Part shown: one piece after another, positions 53,034 to 63,781 of the stretch | Position numbering within the stretch: position 1 is the stretch's first letter | Layout: every line of letters begins with the position of its first letter | From: Rhinopomastus cyanomelas | Taxonomy: Eukaryota > Chordata > Aves > Bucerotiformes > Rhinopomastidae | DNA: 64,000 nt | Direction of reading: 5' to 3' | Assembly: GCA_013400115.1 (NCBI GenBank) | Contig: VXBP01008924.1 | Coordinates: 434,001 to 498,000, forward strand | Position numbers and translations under genes: made by a program | Notes under the pieces: generated by a model | Told to the model about the DNA's origin: nothing | Seen by the model: only the letters and a program-made list of their open reading frames with translations | The model's database searches: none

Positions 53034-53676
53034 TCACGGAGTCTTCCGGGTGGGAAAAGACCCCCGGGATCATCTAGTCCAACCATCAACCCTACTCTAC
53101 AAGGTCACCCCTAAACCAGATCCCCCAACACCACATCCAAGTGACTTTTAAACTCATCCAGGGATGGGGACTCAGTCACCACCCCGGGGCAGCCCATCCC
53201 AGTCCCTGACCACTCTCTCCAGGAAGAATTTCTTCCTGCTGTCCAGTCTGACCCTCCCCTGTTGGAGCTTGAAGCCCTTCCCTCTGGTTCTATCTAGTGA
53301 CCTGTGGGAAGAGCCCAGCACCAGCATTTCTGCAGGGTCCTTTCAGAGAGCTCCAGAGAGCAATGAGATCTACCCTCAGCCTCCTCTGCCTAAACAGCCC
53401 CAACCTAAACAGCCCCAATTCTCTCCGTGTCTCCTCATCAGACTGATTCTCCAGGTCCTTCCCCAGCTTTGTTGTCCTCCTCTGCTCTTGCTCCACCCCC
53501 TTGGACTGAGGTGCCCAGAACTGGACCCAGAACTCAAGGTGTGGCCTCCCCAGTGCTGAGTGCAGGGGGACAATCACCTCCAAAATACTGCTGGACACAG
53601 TTTCTGCTGCAGGCCAGGATGCCACTGGCCTTCTTGGCCACCTGGGCACTCTGCTGGCTCCTGTTCAGCTGCCTTC
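53034..53676 (-). mobile_element. CR1 3' part with long reverse-transcriptase end, group B
   Basis: 643 bp inverted: terminus, UTR and RT back to the ASWPAAETVSS region. A 15-bp tandem duplication (CTAAACAGCCCCAAC twice, about 53391-53420) lies inside the RT part. Confidence 0.96.
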
Positions 53677-54194
53677 CTCAGTCTAAACAGCCCCAACAGC
53701 TGCTGAATTCTGGATTTGGAATAGCAAGTGAAATAAACACCACAGACAAAACCACGAGGGGAAGACTTGGGAACACAGCTGTCCTACATCTTTTGGAAAT
53801 TGTGTTGTTCAGTTTGGTTTTTTCCTAAAGGAAATGAAAACAAACAGACAAAACCACTCAAAGACAACAAATACCCTATGAAAAGACTTTTCAGTGTGTT
53901 TTTCTGGCAACCTCCTTACATTGAAGGCTCTAAAGAAGACAATGAACTTCCTTCTGCTTCCAGCCAGGACTGTAATGAAAGCAAGCTCCCGGAGCTAATG
54001 TGCTCTCCTGCTCTGGGCTCTGTGTTAATGCCTGTTAGCGGGGAGAGAAGGGAACAAACCAACCCCCCAAACAAACCAGTTTGGGTTGTGTTCTTCGGGT
54101 GAGGGGGAGGCTGGGGCATGGAGAGATGTTGCTTGTTGGGGGCTGGAGCGGGGCCAGGGAAGGGCAGGGAGGCTGGGGAGAGGGTAATGAGAAC
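53677..54194. other. Single-copy stretch
   Basis: A plus open frame 53767-54102 lacks splice borders. G-rich text at 54095-54180 leads into the next CR1. Confidence 0.45.
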
Positions 54195-54592
54195 AGGCCC
54201 TCTGCAGAGCAGCTGAGGGAACTGGGTTATTGAGTCTAGAGAAGAGGAGGCTGAGAGGAGACCTCCTTGCTCTCTGCAGCTCCCTCAAAGGAGGCTGTAG
54301 CCAGGGTGGTGCTTGTCTTCTCCCAAATTCCTAATGATACGATGAGGGGAAATGGCCTCAAATTGTATCAGGGGAGGTTTAGATTGGATCTTAGGAAGAA
54401 GTTCTTTGCTGAGAGAGTGGCTGGGCACTGGAAGAGGCTGCCCAGGGAGGTGGGGGAGTCCCCACCCCTGGAGGTGTTTAAAAACTGAGTAGCACTTGAG
54501 GCCATGGTGTAGGGGTTAGGGAGCTGTTTGGGATGACGGGTGGTCTTGATGATCCTGAAGGTCCTTTCCAGCCAGGACGCTATGACCCTGTG
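54195..54592 (+). mobile_element. CR1 3' part, group E
   Basis: Best group E copy: RT end remnant, CCCAAATTCCTAATGATACG, GGTGTAGGGGTTAGGGAGCT and the E terminus. Confidence 0.95.
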
Positions 54593-55564
54593 TTAGATGG
54601 TAGAAAGTGATTTCTTTTACAAGTGAAAGATCTCACAGCACTGTTGTAAAGAAATGCTCCAAAGTGATAGCTCTAAGCAATGGGTTTCATGCTCTGCCAG
54701 TTTTAACTCTCAGTACAGAGAGTACTTGTGAGGAAGCTTAGAGTTTGTTTTCTCCCTGCTTCAATAACTCAAACTCTAAATTAAATGCTATCAAACAAGA
54801 AAGTAAAGACCAGACAATTAAAAATTGCCTTGAGTAACCTGACTAACATCAGTGAGGTTCTGTAATAATTTAAAGGATCAAATCCAATCCTTCAGGTACT
54901 GGGAGAATGAAAGAGCCCAATAAAGACAATTAAAACCAAGCTGCAAACTCCTTTCACATGACAGTAGCAGCTTTACTCATGGCATGAGGTCCTCCTGTGA
55001 TGCATTTGTGATGATTTTGAGGCTATTTCATAGAAAATGAATCTGTAGCCCTTAACTCACTCCTGTTTCACTTCCCATAGAGCTAATTCCATGGATTTAA
55101 TCACAGGAAACTTAGATGAACATTTTCCCAGAGCCTTTTCCAGTGTGTAATTCCAGAAGCAGACTTCTGTCATTCAAGTGAATCAAAGTGAATCTCATAG
55201 CTGAAAACGCAGTCCTAGGATCGTAGGATCGTAAGATCATAGACTGGCCGTTCACTGAAGGGATCTTCCTCCTGTTCCTTTCCCCTGAAGACATGAGATG
55301 CAGGAAGCACACATGTTCACTTCACCAGGTATTTTCAGCTGATGTTTTGATCACAAACAGAAGATACCTGCTGCAGAAACGCGCTGCTGTGTTGGGAGGA
55401 AAGAAACGAGACGTGATCCTTACGTGAGCGCGCACACAGACACTGGGAATACAAAGAGAATAAACATTCATTGCTGACCTTTGCAGAGATGTTGATGGTA
55501 TTTTTAGGAGACCATATACAGTGCTCCAACCTTTCAAAGACACCAAACATGGACATAAACAGTC
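54593..55564. other. Single-copy stretch
   Basis: About 970 bp without CR1. A three-fold TAGGATCGTAGGATCGTAAG text lies at about 55215-55235. No supported exon. Confidence 0.5.
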
Positions 55565-56244
55565 TAGGGAGAAGGACCTGGGGCTTCTCATTGACAGGCA
55601 GCTGAACATGAGCCAGCAGGGTGCCCAGGTGGCCAAGAAGGCCCATGACACCTTGGCCTGGATCAGAAGCTGTGTGTTCAGCAGGAGGTGGGAGGGGATT
55701 GTCCTCCTGTACTCTGGACTGGGGAGGCAGCACCTTGAGTACTGGGTCCAGTTCTGGGCAACTCAGTACAAAGGGAAACATCAAGGGGCTGGAGCGAGGG
55801 CAGACAAGGGCAACAGAGCTGGGGAAGGGCCTGGAGAATCCATCTGATGAAGAGAGATGGAGACAGTTTGGGTTGTTCAGTTTGAGGAAGAGGAGGCTGA
55901 GGGGAGACCTCATCGCTCTCTACAGCCATCTTAAAGGACACCACGGAGATGTTGGTGCTGGGCTCTGCTCACAGGTCATTAGTGACAGAAGCAGAGGGAA
56001 GGGCTTCCAGCTTCAACGGGGGAGGGTCAGAGTGGACACCAGGAAGAAATTCTTCCTGGAGAGAGTGGTCAGGGACTGGGCTGGGCTGCCCAGGGTGGGG
56101 GCTGAGTCTCCATCCCTGGATGAGTTTAGAAGTCACCGAAATGTGGTGTTGGGGGATCTGGTTTAGGGGTGACCTTGTAGAGTAGGGTTGATGGTTGGAC
56201 TCTATGATCCTGGGGGTCTTTTCCAACCTGAATGATTCTGTGAT
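55565..56244 (+). mobile_element. Longest CR1 copy, group B
   Basis: 680 bp. RT text in two frames split by a frameshift near 55775: EKDLGLLIDRQLNMSQQGAQ first, then RKRRLRGDLIALYSHLKGHH and RSRGKGFQLQRGRVRVDTRK. Complete B UTR and terminus. Still under a quarter of a full element of about 4.5 kb. Confidence 0.97.
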
Positions 56245-56726
56245 TTTATTTAGAGACTATAAATAAATTAGAATGGTTCCAATATTTAAACACCCCCACA
56301 CACCCCCCTTGGATTCTCACTAGATCTGCTGACACAGCCATAGATACCTCCCTGTGCTAATTGTATTAATTGAAGAAGCCACGGCTTACTGTACATGAAG
56401 TTTCTGCACGTAGATGAAGCTGTTTAAAACAAGATCATGTCCTAACATTTGGTATTTGTGCACCGATTCAAATCGTTGGAATCCTGGGGTGTTTTTCACC
56501 GTGGTCTAAACCATGGATGCAGTTAGTAACTCTGGAGCAAAAACACTTCGATGCAAAGGAACTATATCCCGGTGCACAGAAAACCGTCACAGTGGAAATG
56601 AGCTGAAGCTTAATCTTTTCTTCATGTATAATTTTCTCCAAAGTGCAAGTAGAGCTTCTTGTCAAATCACTCACAAGACTGACATGAGCTAGAAAGCCAT
56701 GTGACCCGAAAACAAGAGAACAGATA
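56245..56726. other. Single-copy spacer
   Basis: Short CACCCCCACACACCCCC run at about 56290. No gene. Confidence 0.5.
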
Positions 56727-57150
56727 GAATCACAGAGTCATAGAATAGTTTCAGCTGGAAGACACCTTCAAGATCACAGAGCCCAAGCTTTTCTGAGACC
56801 CGTCAGCACCACCAAACCCCGTCTCGCCTTCTCTTCAACACCTCCAGGGATGGGGACTCAGCCCCCTCCCTGGGCATCTGCTCCAGTGCCTGACAACCCT
56901 TTCAGGAAAGACATTCCTCCTGACATCCAACCTGAGCCTCCCTTGGTGCAGCTTGAGACTGTTTCCCCTTGCCCTATCACTGGCCACTAGGGAGAACAGA
57001 CCAACCCCTGCCTCTCTAGAACCTCCTTTCAAGTAGCTGTAGGGAGCAAGAAGGTCTCCCCTCAGCCCCCTCTTCTCCAGATTAAACAGCCCCAGAACCA
57101 GCAGTCATTCCTCATACAACACCTGTTCCAAATCCTTTCCCAACTGCGTA
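56727..57150 (-). mobile_element. CR1 3' part, group G
   Basis: Inverted tail units, CACCTTCAAGATCACAGAGC, UTR, RT end (minus KGGSREAGVGLFSLVASDRA). Confidence 0.95.
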
Positions 57151-57552
57151 TGACTTACGCATACATCTACATATACACCCCTATCTGTACCTATGCAGAG
57201 CTCTCTTTCTTCTTGCTACTGATTAATGGCATTAATTGTTTTGCTGCTTATGCGATGAAGCAAGAGGGAGTAACTCCTCGCTGATGTCACGCTACAAACA
57301 GGTCACAAAACCAGAATCACTTCAAAGAACAGTTAGAAGGAGACAAAGATGCTCTGCCATGATTTACACCCCAAATAAACCCTGCACTTTATGTCCGTGC
57401 ACAAAGGGTAAGAACACATCATCCCATCTCTACATAAACTATTGCAGTTGCCATTTAGCCTTGGAGAAGCCAAACAGGGTCATAAAATGCCCATAAAATT
57501 GGGGTTAAGTAGCCAGGGATCACCAGTACAGAAGCCAAAGGAGCCAGTATTT
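57151..57552. other. Single-copy stretch
   Basis: Open plus frame 57236-57496 (cysteine-rich) without splice support. Confidence 0.4.
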
Positions 57553-57967
57553 CACAGAATCACAGAACGTTAGGGACTGGAAGGGACCTTGAAATATCAT
57601 CCAGTCTGATCCTCCAGATCCAGTCCCACAGGAACACAGGCAGGAGGCTTTGAAATGTCTCCAGAGGAGACTCCACAACCCCCCTGGGCAGCTCCTGCCA
57701 GGGCTCTGGCACCCTCACTGGGAACAAGGTCCTTCTCACACTGATGTGGAACCTCCTCTCTTCCAGCTCACACCTGCTGCCCCTTGTCCTATCACTGGGT
57801 GCCCCTGAGCAGAGCCTGGCTCCATCCTCCTGACACCCACCCTTCACATATTGATCAACATCCATGGGGTCACCCCTCAGTCTCCTCTTCTCCCAGCTCC
57901 AGAGCCCCAGCTCCCTCAGCCTTTCCTCAGCAGGGAGATGCTCCCCTCCCTCCATCTCTGTGGCTCT
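57553..57967 (-). mobile_element. CR1 3' part, group A
   Basis: Inverted terminus to the codons for MEGGEHLPAEERLRELGLWS. The minus frame is open for 131 codons, so little decayed. The GGCAGGGGGATT segment is deleted. Confidence 0.96.
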
Positions 57968-58404
57968 AATTTAAGGATGTTTTGCAAAGACACCCACTTT
58001 ATCTCCCAAAAGCTGTGTTCCAGGGGTTGTTAGATGTGCTGACTAGATATATGTGTGTCCATCAGATCTAGATTTATACAGATTTTGTTTACTTGGCTCC
58101 ACAGTTGAGTTTTCATGCTCTCCTGACATCCTTGAACACCCCTAGCTAACTCAAGCACTTCGAATTAATACGAAAAATGAATGCTCAACATCTGTTTCAG
58201 GTGAAAAGCCACAAGCTTCTCTCTTCCTACAGCTCACGGCTTCGTTTAATCGTTTCTCTTTAACTTTCTGTTGTGTTTTTGCCACATCTGATGCAGTTTG
58301 TCTCTGCAGCAGTAAAGCAGGACTGCAAAAGCGGGGTGTGTTTCACAGAGGGACACGTTCCCAGCTGGCAATAGCCTAGTGAGCCTTGTCTTTTTTAACA
58401 ATAC
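57968..58404. other. Single-copy spacer
   Basis: No repeat or supported exon. Confidence 0.45.
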
Positions 58405-58587
58405 CTGAAGGCAAATTGATCCAAGCAACCTCACACACACTACCAATTGCTCTGGAGACAGCCCCAGGAGACCACTCCACCCCGTGAATTCTAAGCGGAC
58501 AGGAGCTTCCTACTTTGGGGCTGCAGGCCACATCAGCGCAATAAAACCGTGGTAGGTGCAACTCTAGGCCTGCCATCGCAAGCCCTA
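58405..58587 (-). CDS. Candidate internal exon, one of the best
   Basis: 183 bp on minus with a strong acceptor (CCATTGTAGTCTGTCTCGCAG) and a good donor (CTTCAG/GTATTG). One frame, entered after two bases, is open throughout: GLAMAGLELHLPRFYCADVA, then CPLRIHGVEWSPGAVSRAIG and VCEVAWINLPS, leaving at phase 1. Mixed helix and strand-like text with GC-rich third positions. Product unknown. Confidence 0.42.
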
Positions 58588-58920
58588 CTGCGAGACAGAC
58601 TACAATGGCTCACACTTACTACCAGTTGTACATGCAGACACAGTTTGCTCTGTAAGTCTCCACTCAGCTCTCTTCTGCCAGCAAAGTCACCACAGACCTA
58701 CCTTCAAGTGAAACTCCCCCTTCTTCAGGAGCTGGCTCTACTTCAGGCACTCTGCCTTCCCCTCCTTAGTGTGTGCACACAGACACCCAGTGACCATGGC
58801 CTGTTGGATGCTGTGTGTTTCTTCCAGCACAAGTTACTTAACTCTCCCCAAACGCAGCAGTAAGTTACTTTATCTTTTCCCAGTATTAATTCAGAGTGAA
58901 CTGCATCACAGTTAATCCCA
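58588..58920. other. Single-copy spacer
   Basis: Plus frame 58549-58863 is open but without borders. Confidence 0.4.
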
Positions 58921-59231
58921 TCACAGAATCACAGGACATTAGGGATTGGAAGGGACCTCAAAAGATCACCCAGTCCAATCTCTCCACCACAGTAGGATCA
59001 CCTAGACCAAGTTGCACAGGAACACGGCCAAGCAGGTTATAAACATCTCCAGAGAAGGAGACTCCATAGCCCCGCTGGGCAGCAGCTCCTTCCAGGGCTC
59101 TGTCACTGTCACCGCAAAGAAGTTCCTCCTCAGACTGATGAGGAACCTCCTCCGTTCCAGCTCACACCCATTGGACCTTGTCCTATCATTAGATGCTTCC
59201 TGAGAAAAGCCTAGCTCCATCCTGATGACAT
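58921..59231 (-). mobile_element. CR1 3' end, group A
   Basis: Inverted terminus TCACAGAATCACAGGACATT to AGCCTAGCTCCATCCTGATG. Its 5' break abuts the 5' break of the next copy. Confidence 0.95.
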
Positions 59232-59509
59232 GAAGAGGGGAGACTGAGGTTGGACATGAGGAACAACTTCTTTGCTGTGAGGGTGGGGAGATGCTGGAAC
59301 AGGCTGCCCCAGGCAGCTGTGGCTGCCCCATCCCTGGCAGTGTTGAAGGGCAGGTTGGCTGGGGCCCTGAGTGACCTGCTCCAGGGAAGACGTCGCTGCC
59401 TGTGCAGGGCAGTTGGAACTGGGTGATCTTTAATGTCCCTTCCAACCCTGGCCAGTCTGTGATTCTATGAATCTCTGATTCTAGGAGTCTATGATTCTAT
59501 GATTCTATT
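59232..59509 (+). mobile_element. CR1 3' end with expanded octamer tail, group F
   Basis: GAAGAGGGGAGACTGAGGTT to the F terminus. The tail (about 59453-59509) holds about six degenerate ATTCTATG units, the most in this window. Confidence 0.95.
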
Positions 59510-60142
59510 ATATTTCTTCATAATCTTATTTAAAAATGTGAAAACAATCTTGCTGACAAAAAGCATTTGAATAATTTCTCAGCCTAGGCCAGCGTTACCT
59601 CATATCACCATCAAATGTTCACTCTTGCAGTGAGGCTCCTGCAGGCTCCGCGGCGCTGCTCTGGACATCTGGCACAGAAGATGAGCAACACGAGTGCCTT
59701 AAGCCATTTTTAATGCCCATTAAAAGCGTGGTGGAGTGCTGACAGGTAGGCCACCGAAGTCTTGTAAGGACACGCTCGAGGCGAGGGGAAGCTATGAGGT
59801 ACCAGCTCTGCGAAGCGGCCTGCAGCTGAAGACCATCTGTTACAGCAGAGATGGTGCATGGCTGCATGGAGAGCCTTTGAGCAAACCTGCAATGACAGCC
59901 CAGCTCCGTGCTGCCGTCCTGCAGCCACTCCAAGGAGCAGCTGAAGAGGTAGCGAGAGTTAACCTGGAAACACTGAGGGCAGCCCACTTTCTCGTCTGTG
60001 AAACATCAGAGCATTTTACCATGAAGCACTAGTTCAAGGTGCTCTGATGTTGGGCTGCTTTTGGTTGTCTGTTTCTGTTTTTTTAATTTACCCTGTTATG
60101 GTCATAGAATCTCAGCACCACTTACAAAACCTTTGCTACTCA
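59510..60142. other. Single-copy CpG-containing stretch, open on both strands
   Basis: 59630-60010 is CpG-rich relative to its flanks. Plus text (PAMTAQLRAAVLQPLQGAAE, ending in a stop at 60032) and three minus frames are all open, so strand cannot be chosen. A plus donor-like AAGAG/GTAGCG lies at about 59948. Confidence 0.35.
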
Positions 60143-60806
60143 AAGAATCACTGAGCATCAGGGACTGCAAGGGACCTCGAAAGATCATCCAGTCCATCCT
60201 CCCTGCCACAGCAGGATCCCCTGGATCCAGTCCCACAGGAACACGGCCAGGAGGGTTTGAAATGTCTGCACAGAAGGAGACTCCACAACCCCCCTGGGCA
60301 GCCCCTGCCAGGGCTCTGGCACCCTCCCTGGGAAGAAGGTCCTTCTCACACTGATGTGGAACCTCCTCTGCTCCAGCTCACACCCGCTGCCCCTTGTCCT
60401 GTCACTGGGTGCCCCTGAGCAGAGCCTGGCTCCATCCTCCTCACACCCACCCTTCACATATTGATCAAGATCCATGGGGTCACCCCTCAGGCTCCTTTTT
60501 CCCAGCTCCCTCAGCCTTTCCTCAGCAGGGAGATGCTCCCCTCCCTCCGTCCTCTCTGTGGCTTTGTTCTGGCCTCTTTCCAGCTGCTCTGTGTCCTTCT
60601 GGAGCTGAGTGGCCCACAACTGGACAGGAGATCCCAGCTGTGGTCTCAGCAGGGGAAAGTAGAGGGGGAGGAGAACCTCTAACCACCCCGGGATGCCCTT
60701 GGCCTTCCTGGCCACCAGGACCCCCAGGAGCCTTTCTCTTATGCTGCTCTGCAACAGCCCAGTCCCTAAGCTGTGCTGGTCCTCTGCGTGTGCCTGTGGA
60801 TTCCAA
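60143..60806 (-). mobile_element. CR1 3' part with longest unbroken reverse-transcriptase frame, group A
   Basis: The minus frame 60814-60185 is open for 209 codons, from RERLLGVLVARKAKG through LLPLYFPLLRPQLGSPVQLW and KRSLRGDPMDLDQYVKGGCE to the UTR. It covers the RT end only; the catalytic core is missing. Probably one of the youngest copies. Confidence 0.97.
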
Positions 60807-61304
60807 GTCAGCAATAGAGCAGGTGATGTCCACCATGCCTGACTTACTTCAGCTTGTTTGTCACTCTTCTCAAATTAGATTGATTTCTCTTTTAGGAAGC
60901 CAAGTTGTTAACCTTGCCGATCCGATCTCACTCTCCATTTAAAGCCCAACTGCTTTCTGTAGAAGTAAAGTGCTGTGGTCCAGTTCTTCCCAATAGAGAA
61001 CCAGTCTGCTGCGGGAGCAGCACCACAGACAAGTTACTTACTTCTACAAACAGGATGAATAAAGCACAAATAGGGAAATCTCTCAAACCCATCCCTCCCC
61101 TCCAACACCCCGGTTGTTTTAAGTCTTGCAGAAGGTCTGCAAGCTGCTGCAGCTGGCCATCCCTGGGAGGTCCTCAAGCTGTTCCTGAGGAGTCCAGATA
61201 AGTAAAGTACCGAGGGGTTTCTTCCCTTCTCACAAGTGCAGCTGCTTCAGCAGAGAGTTTCCCAACTACCTGCACATGTTTACACTATTTGTTGTTGACT
61301 GTAC
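60807..61304. other. Single-copy spacer
   Basis: 61120-61190 has weak CR1-like text (GGCCATCCCTGGGAGGTCCT). Nothing else recognised. Confidence 0.4.
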
Positions 61305-61713
61305 AAGATGTTGATTTCATTGATGACTTGGATGAGGGGTTAGAGAGCTCTGTCAGCAGGTTTGCTGCTGACGACACCGAGCTGGGAGGAGCGGCTGACA
61401 CCCCAGCAGGCTGGGCTGCCATCCAGTGGGACATGGACAGGCTGGAGAGCTGGGCAGAGACACTGAATAACTATAACAAGGGCAGGGTAGAGTCTGGCAT
61501 CTGGGCAAGAACAACCCTGACTGACCTGGTGGAGAGTAGTGTAGGAGAAAGGGACCTGGGGGAGCTGGTGCCCAGCAGGATGGCCAGAAGCCAGCAATGG
61601 GCCATTGTGGCCAAGAAGGCCAGTGGCATCCTGGGGTCGATTAGAAAGGGGGTGGTTAGTAGATCTAGAGTTCTCCTTTCCCTCTACTCTGCCCTGCTGG
61701 CCACACTATTCTG
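61305..61713 (+). mobile_element. CR1 reverse-transcriptase fragment containing the catalytic DD block
   Basis: Plus frame text FIDDLDEGLESSVSRFAADD followed by TELGGAADTPAGWAAIQWDM. The normal CR1 motif is FADDTKLGG, so one Ala codon is inserted before the aspartates here. Continues to KKASGILGSIRKGVVSRSRV. Confidence 0.93.
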
Positions 61714-61870
61714 ATCCAAGCCAGGATGCAATTGGCCTTCTGAGCCACCTGGGCACCCTGCTGGCTCCTGTTCAGCGGGTTGCCACCCAGTACTGCCAGG
61801 TCCCTTTCTGTGGGGCCGCTCTCCAGTCACTCATCCCCCAGTCTGTGGCTGCAGGGGGTTATTGTGGCCA
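61714..61870 (-). mobile_element. CR1 internal reverse-transcriptase fragment
   Basis: Inverted text for SQQGAQVAQKANCILAWIR and ERDLAVLGGNPLN. Abuts the preceding plus-strand fragment. Confidence 0.85.
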
Positions 61871-62501
61871 GAACGTCCTTCACAGACTGAACAAACTTTC
61901 CCAGTGGTTCAGCTGTTGTAAGAGCACTGACAGCCTCAACACTGGCAGCACCTCTCCCGATCAGCGGATCGGCTCAAACGATGGCCAACCCAATGCAGAA
62001 TTTCCCAGGTACGGCTACCAAAGATCAGATTGTCTTGGTTTCCAAAGGCACGGTGCGCAATAGTTACCCTGTTGTCTAAAGCTAAGAAGTCACAGAGTTT
62101 TCAGAGTGGTTTCAGCAAGGGACCTACATTATCAGGTCAATGTCTATCACTTATGCAGTAATTTGTTTTCACTCTCCATCTCCCCTTGTCCCCAGCTCCC
62201 TCTGTCTCTCATTTCTGCTTATTTCCCCAGACTACCTACCAGTGCTGATACAACAATACCCAAGCAACCAAGGGACTGAAAAATAGATCCATTTCTATAG
62301 AAAGTGAATCCCTCACGTTATCCATTATGTCAAGAAGGAGAAAAACGGTACTAAAGAAACCCCACGTGAGCTGAACAGCCTTGTGTTTGCCAGCATCAGT
62401 CTGCTCTTCAGCAAAATGCAGCAGGAGGATTAGCTACACTACACAGAGCTGAGAGATGTTACGAAGGTCTGTCTTAATAATCTTTGAATAGTAATGGCAA
62501 T
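61871..62501. other. Single-copy spacer
   Basis: No repeat or supported exon. Confidence 0.5.
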
Positions 62502-63020
62502 TAGGAGAGAGGGGGTTCTGCCCCTCTGCTCTGCCCTGCTGAGACCTCGCCTGGAGGGTTGTGTCCAGCTCTGGAGCCCCCAGCACAGGAAGGATGCAGA
62601 CAGACTGGAGCGCGTCCAGAGGAGGCCACTACAATGATCAGGGGAATGGAGCATCTCTTGTTTGAGGACAGGCTGAGAGAGCTGGGGCTGGTCAGCCTGG
62701 GGAAAGTAAGGCTCTGGGGAGACCTTTTTGTGAGCTTCCACGACCTGAGGGGCCTCAAGAAGGCAGGGGAAGGTCTTCTCAAGAGGGTTTGCACAGACAG
62801 GGCAAGGAGCAATGGGTTCAAGCTGGGAAAGGAGAGATTTAGAGGTTCTTCAGTGTGAGGGTGGCTGATGGCTGGAATGGCCTGCCTGGGGAGGTTTTTA
62901 AGGTCAGGCTTGATGAGGCTCTGAGCAGCCTGACCTAGGTGGAGTTGTCCCTGTGCAGGGGGGTCAGACTAAATGACCTCTAGAGGTCCCTTTCATCCTA
63001 GAACATTCTGTGTTTCTATG
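62502..63020 (+). mobile_element. CR1 3' part with reverse-transcriptase C-terminus, group D
   Basis: GTTCTGCCCCTCTGCTCTGC, frame text EHLLFEDRLRELGLVSLGKV and LLKRVCTDRARSNGFKLGKE, D terminus. About 30 bp of the KKFF codons are deleted. Confidence 0.96.
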
Positions 63021-63129
63021 TGCCTGAGGACTCGAGTGTGTTGAGTTTGCATGGCAAAGTTCTAATAGTGTGTGGGCTACTGGGTTGGCTTCTGTGAGAA
63101 GAGATCCTGCTTGCTGGCTCCAAGACAGA

Positions 63130-63247
63130 CCAACCTGCCTGGCCACGTTCCTGTGCGACCGATCTAGAGGATTCTGCTGTGGCCAGGGGATTGGACTGGA
63201 TGATCTTTGGAGGTCCCTTCCAATCCCTAATGTCTGTGATTCTGAGA
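63130..63247 (+). mobile_element. CR1 3' end fragment, group A
   Basis: CTGCCTGGCCACGTTCCTGT to the terminus. Confidence 0.94.
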
Positions 63248-63602
63248 CATATCTTCCAAGCTGTCAGTTTAAAGAAGGGACAGAGCTAGAACACTCATCA
63301 ACACAGACAATGAAAACTGAAAATAAAACGTAGGTCTGTGACTGCAACTTCAATCAGGAGTAGCAATGTCAAGTCAATCATCCCTAAAAGCTGAGAAATA
63401 AATTTATAGATGTTTCAGCTTCAGTCCCAACTTTGCAAATATTTGTGTAATCTATTGACTTTGCAAGCTGTGCACTTCTTCCTTTCATTTATGCAGCCTG
63501 AATAATAAAGTCAGGATGGTTTGGGGTTTTCATTTTTCAACCTGTGAATGGAAAAATCTTCAGATTTAAGTCTCTGCTATGTGCTCCCAGCCTTTAGATC
63601 TG

Positions 63603-63675
63603 TGTCTGGCAGAGGGGTTGGACTAGATGGTCTTTTGAGTTCCCCTCCAACCCCTCACATTCTGTGATTCTATGG
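63603..63675 (+). mobile_element. CR1 terminal fragment, A-like
   Basis: GGCAGAGGGGTTGGACTAGA, CCCCTCCAACCCCTCACATT, one octamer. Confidence 0.85.
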
Positions 63676-63781
63676 GATGTCCAGCATTCTAATTTTAAGA
63701 ATGAATACAGGTAACTGCTCTTCAGATCGTTTGATCTCTTTGAGAGAAGCTTTAATATAAAAATAGTGCTAATATTTTAAA

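Noticed and set aside
55621..56166. Open plus frame of 181 codons as a host gene
   Set aside because: Same reason: group B CR1 RT end. The first part is in a different frame from the real RT text.
59630..60032. Coding exon in the CpG-rich stretch
   Set aside because: One plus and three minus frames are all open, as expected from CpG-rich, TA-poor sequence. Strand cannot be chosen.
60185..60814. Open minus frame of 209 codons as a host gene
   Set aside because: It is the C-terminal end of CR1 reverse transcriptase plus UTR, with matching text in dozens of other copies.
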